From Oryzisolibacter propanilivorax (GTDB lineage Bacteria; Pseudomonadota; Gammaproteobacteria; Burkholderiales; Burkholderiaceae_C): a DNA stretch of 64,000 bases. Each line of letters begins with the position of its first letter. The stretch's first letter is position 1. Under the pieces are notes generated by a model. It saw nothing but the letters and a program-made list of their open reading frames with translations. It had not been told where the DNA came from and did not search any database. The stretch covers positions 1 to 64,000 of the forward strand of contig NZ_FNHP01000005.1 of the NCBI RefSeq assembly GCF_900103645.1, written 5' to 3'. Positions 63,544 through 64,000 of the stretch are shown here, in pieces. Position numbers and translations under genes: made by a program.

Positions 63544-64000
63544 ATGACCGAACGCATCAGCTTCACCCGCTATCTGGTCGAGCAGCAGCGCGACCACGGC
63601 CGCATCCCGCCGCAGCTGCGCCTGCTGCTGGAGGTCGTCGGCCGCGCCTGCAAGCGTATCGCCCTGGCGGTGAACAAGGGCGACTTGGGCGACGTGATGG
63701 GCACGGCCGGCAGCGAGAACGTGCAGGGCGAGGTGCAGAAAAAACTGGACATCATCGCCAACGAGACGCTGATCGAGGCCAACGAGTGGGGTGGCCACCT
63801 GGCCGCCATGGCCAGCGAAGAGATGGAGGGCATCTACCTGGTGCCCAACCGCTACCCGCAGGGCGAGTACCTGCTGCTGTTCGACCCCCTGGACGGTTCG
63901 TCCAACATCGACGTGAACGTCAGCATCGGCACCATCTTCAGCGTGCTGAAAAAGCCCGAGGGCCACCCTGGCGTGCACGAGAGCGACTTCCTGCAGCCGG
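63544..64000 (+). CDS. fbp: Fructose-1,6-bisphosphatase class I (5' part)
   Basis: The first 152 codons of the gluconeogenic FBPase; it runs out of the window. [43 protein letters not shown] and the metal-binding [21 protein letters not shown] are diagnostic. Strong AAGGGGG ribosome-binding site. The last 109 bp before it contain GC-rich spacer only. Confidence 0.95.
   Translation, partial: MTERISFTRYLVEQQRDHGRIPPQLRLLLEVVGRACKRIALAVNKGDLGDVMGTAGSENVQGEVQKKLDIIANETLIEANEWGGHLAAMASEEMEGIYLVPNRYPQGEYLLLFDPLDGSSNIDVNVSIGTIFSVLKKPEGHPGVHESDFLQP

Noticed and set aside
1-64000. CRISPR arrays, rRNA genes or IS elements with terminal repeats
   Set aside because: No regularly spaced direct repeats, rRNA sequence or transposase genes were found in the window.

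Overview
The window is GC-rich chromosomal DNA from a betaproteobacterium, most likely family Comamonadaceae (Acidovorax, Alicycliphilus, Melaminivora or a relative). The main support is the gene order ompA / gyrA-serC-pheA-tyrA-aroA::cmk-rpsA-ihfB-lapA-lapB, in which aroA is fused to cmk, together with a tmRNA tag peptide reading ANDERFALAA and a prfB gene with a programmed frameshift. The assignment is inferred from gene order and protein motifs, not from a database search.

Layout. 1-6.6 kb is the end of an integrated phage-like element. It holds a DUF3489 protein, an unknown protein, a cut-off DNA methyltransferase tail, a YqaJ nuclease broken by a stop codon, a Cys-rich protein, rdgC, a SAM methyltransferase, an excisionase-like protein and a tyrosine integrase that faces the 3' end of ssrA (tmRNA). 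Several genes in it are decayed. 6.7-9.2 kb carries ssrA, gph, ubiG and an OmpA-type gene on the minus strand. 9.4-21.7 kb is the plus-strand block: gyrA, aromatic amino-acid/serine/CMP synthesis genes, rpsA, ihfB, the LPS-assembly pair lapA-lapB, and a small secreted helix-hairpin-helix protein. 21.8-30.3 kb has an isoprenylcysteine-methyltransferase-like protein, a family-5 solute-binding protein, fabI, a periplasmic ATP-dependent DNA ligase, an Orn/Lys/Arg decarboxylase and an nfeD-stomatin pair.

30.4-32.3 kb has an acidic orphan protein and then an ERF annealase plus YqaJ exonuclease pair abutting tRNA-Lys, which looks like a prophage remnant. 32.4-37.8 kb is tolB-pal-cpoB-tcdA divergent from msbA. 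37.9-42.5 kb is a tight minus-strand cluster (mltG-tmk-holB-pilZ-tatD-ankyrin). 42.6-53.8 kb carries ygfZ, a thioesterase-acetyltransferase fusion, an esterase, a secreted hydratase-like protein, murB, yajQ, a degenerate HD-GYP protein, plsY, a diguanylate cyclase, ybaK, an aldo/keto reductase and a LysR regulator. 54.0-58.2 kb is a three-gene ABC importer. 58.4-64 kb holds an alpha/beta hydrolase, prfB, pepN and the start of fbp.

The most distinctive feature is a dispersed hairpin repeat of about 43 bp. I find 13 clear copies and one weaker candidate, in both orientations: between genes, at gene ends where some supply the stop codon, and in frame inside pepN and inside the YqaJ gene of the mobile element. 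No stretch longer than about 300 bp lacks a gene or other described feature.
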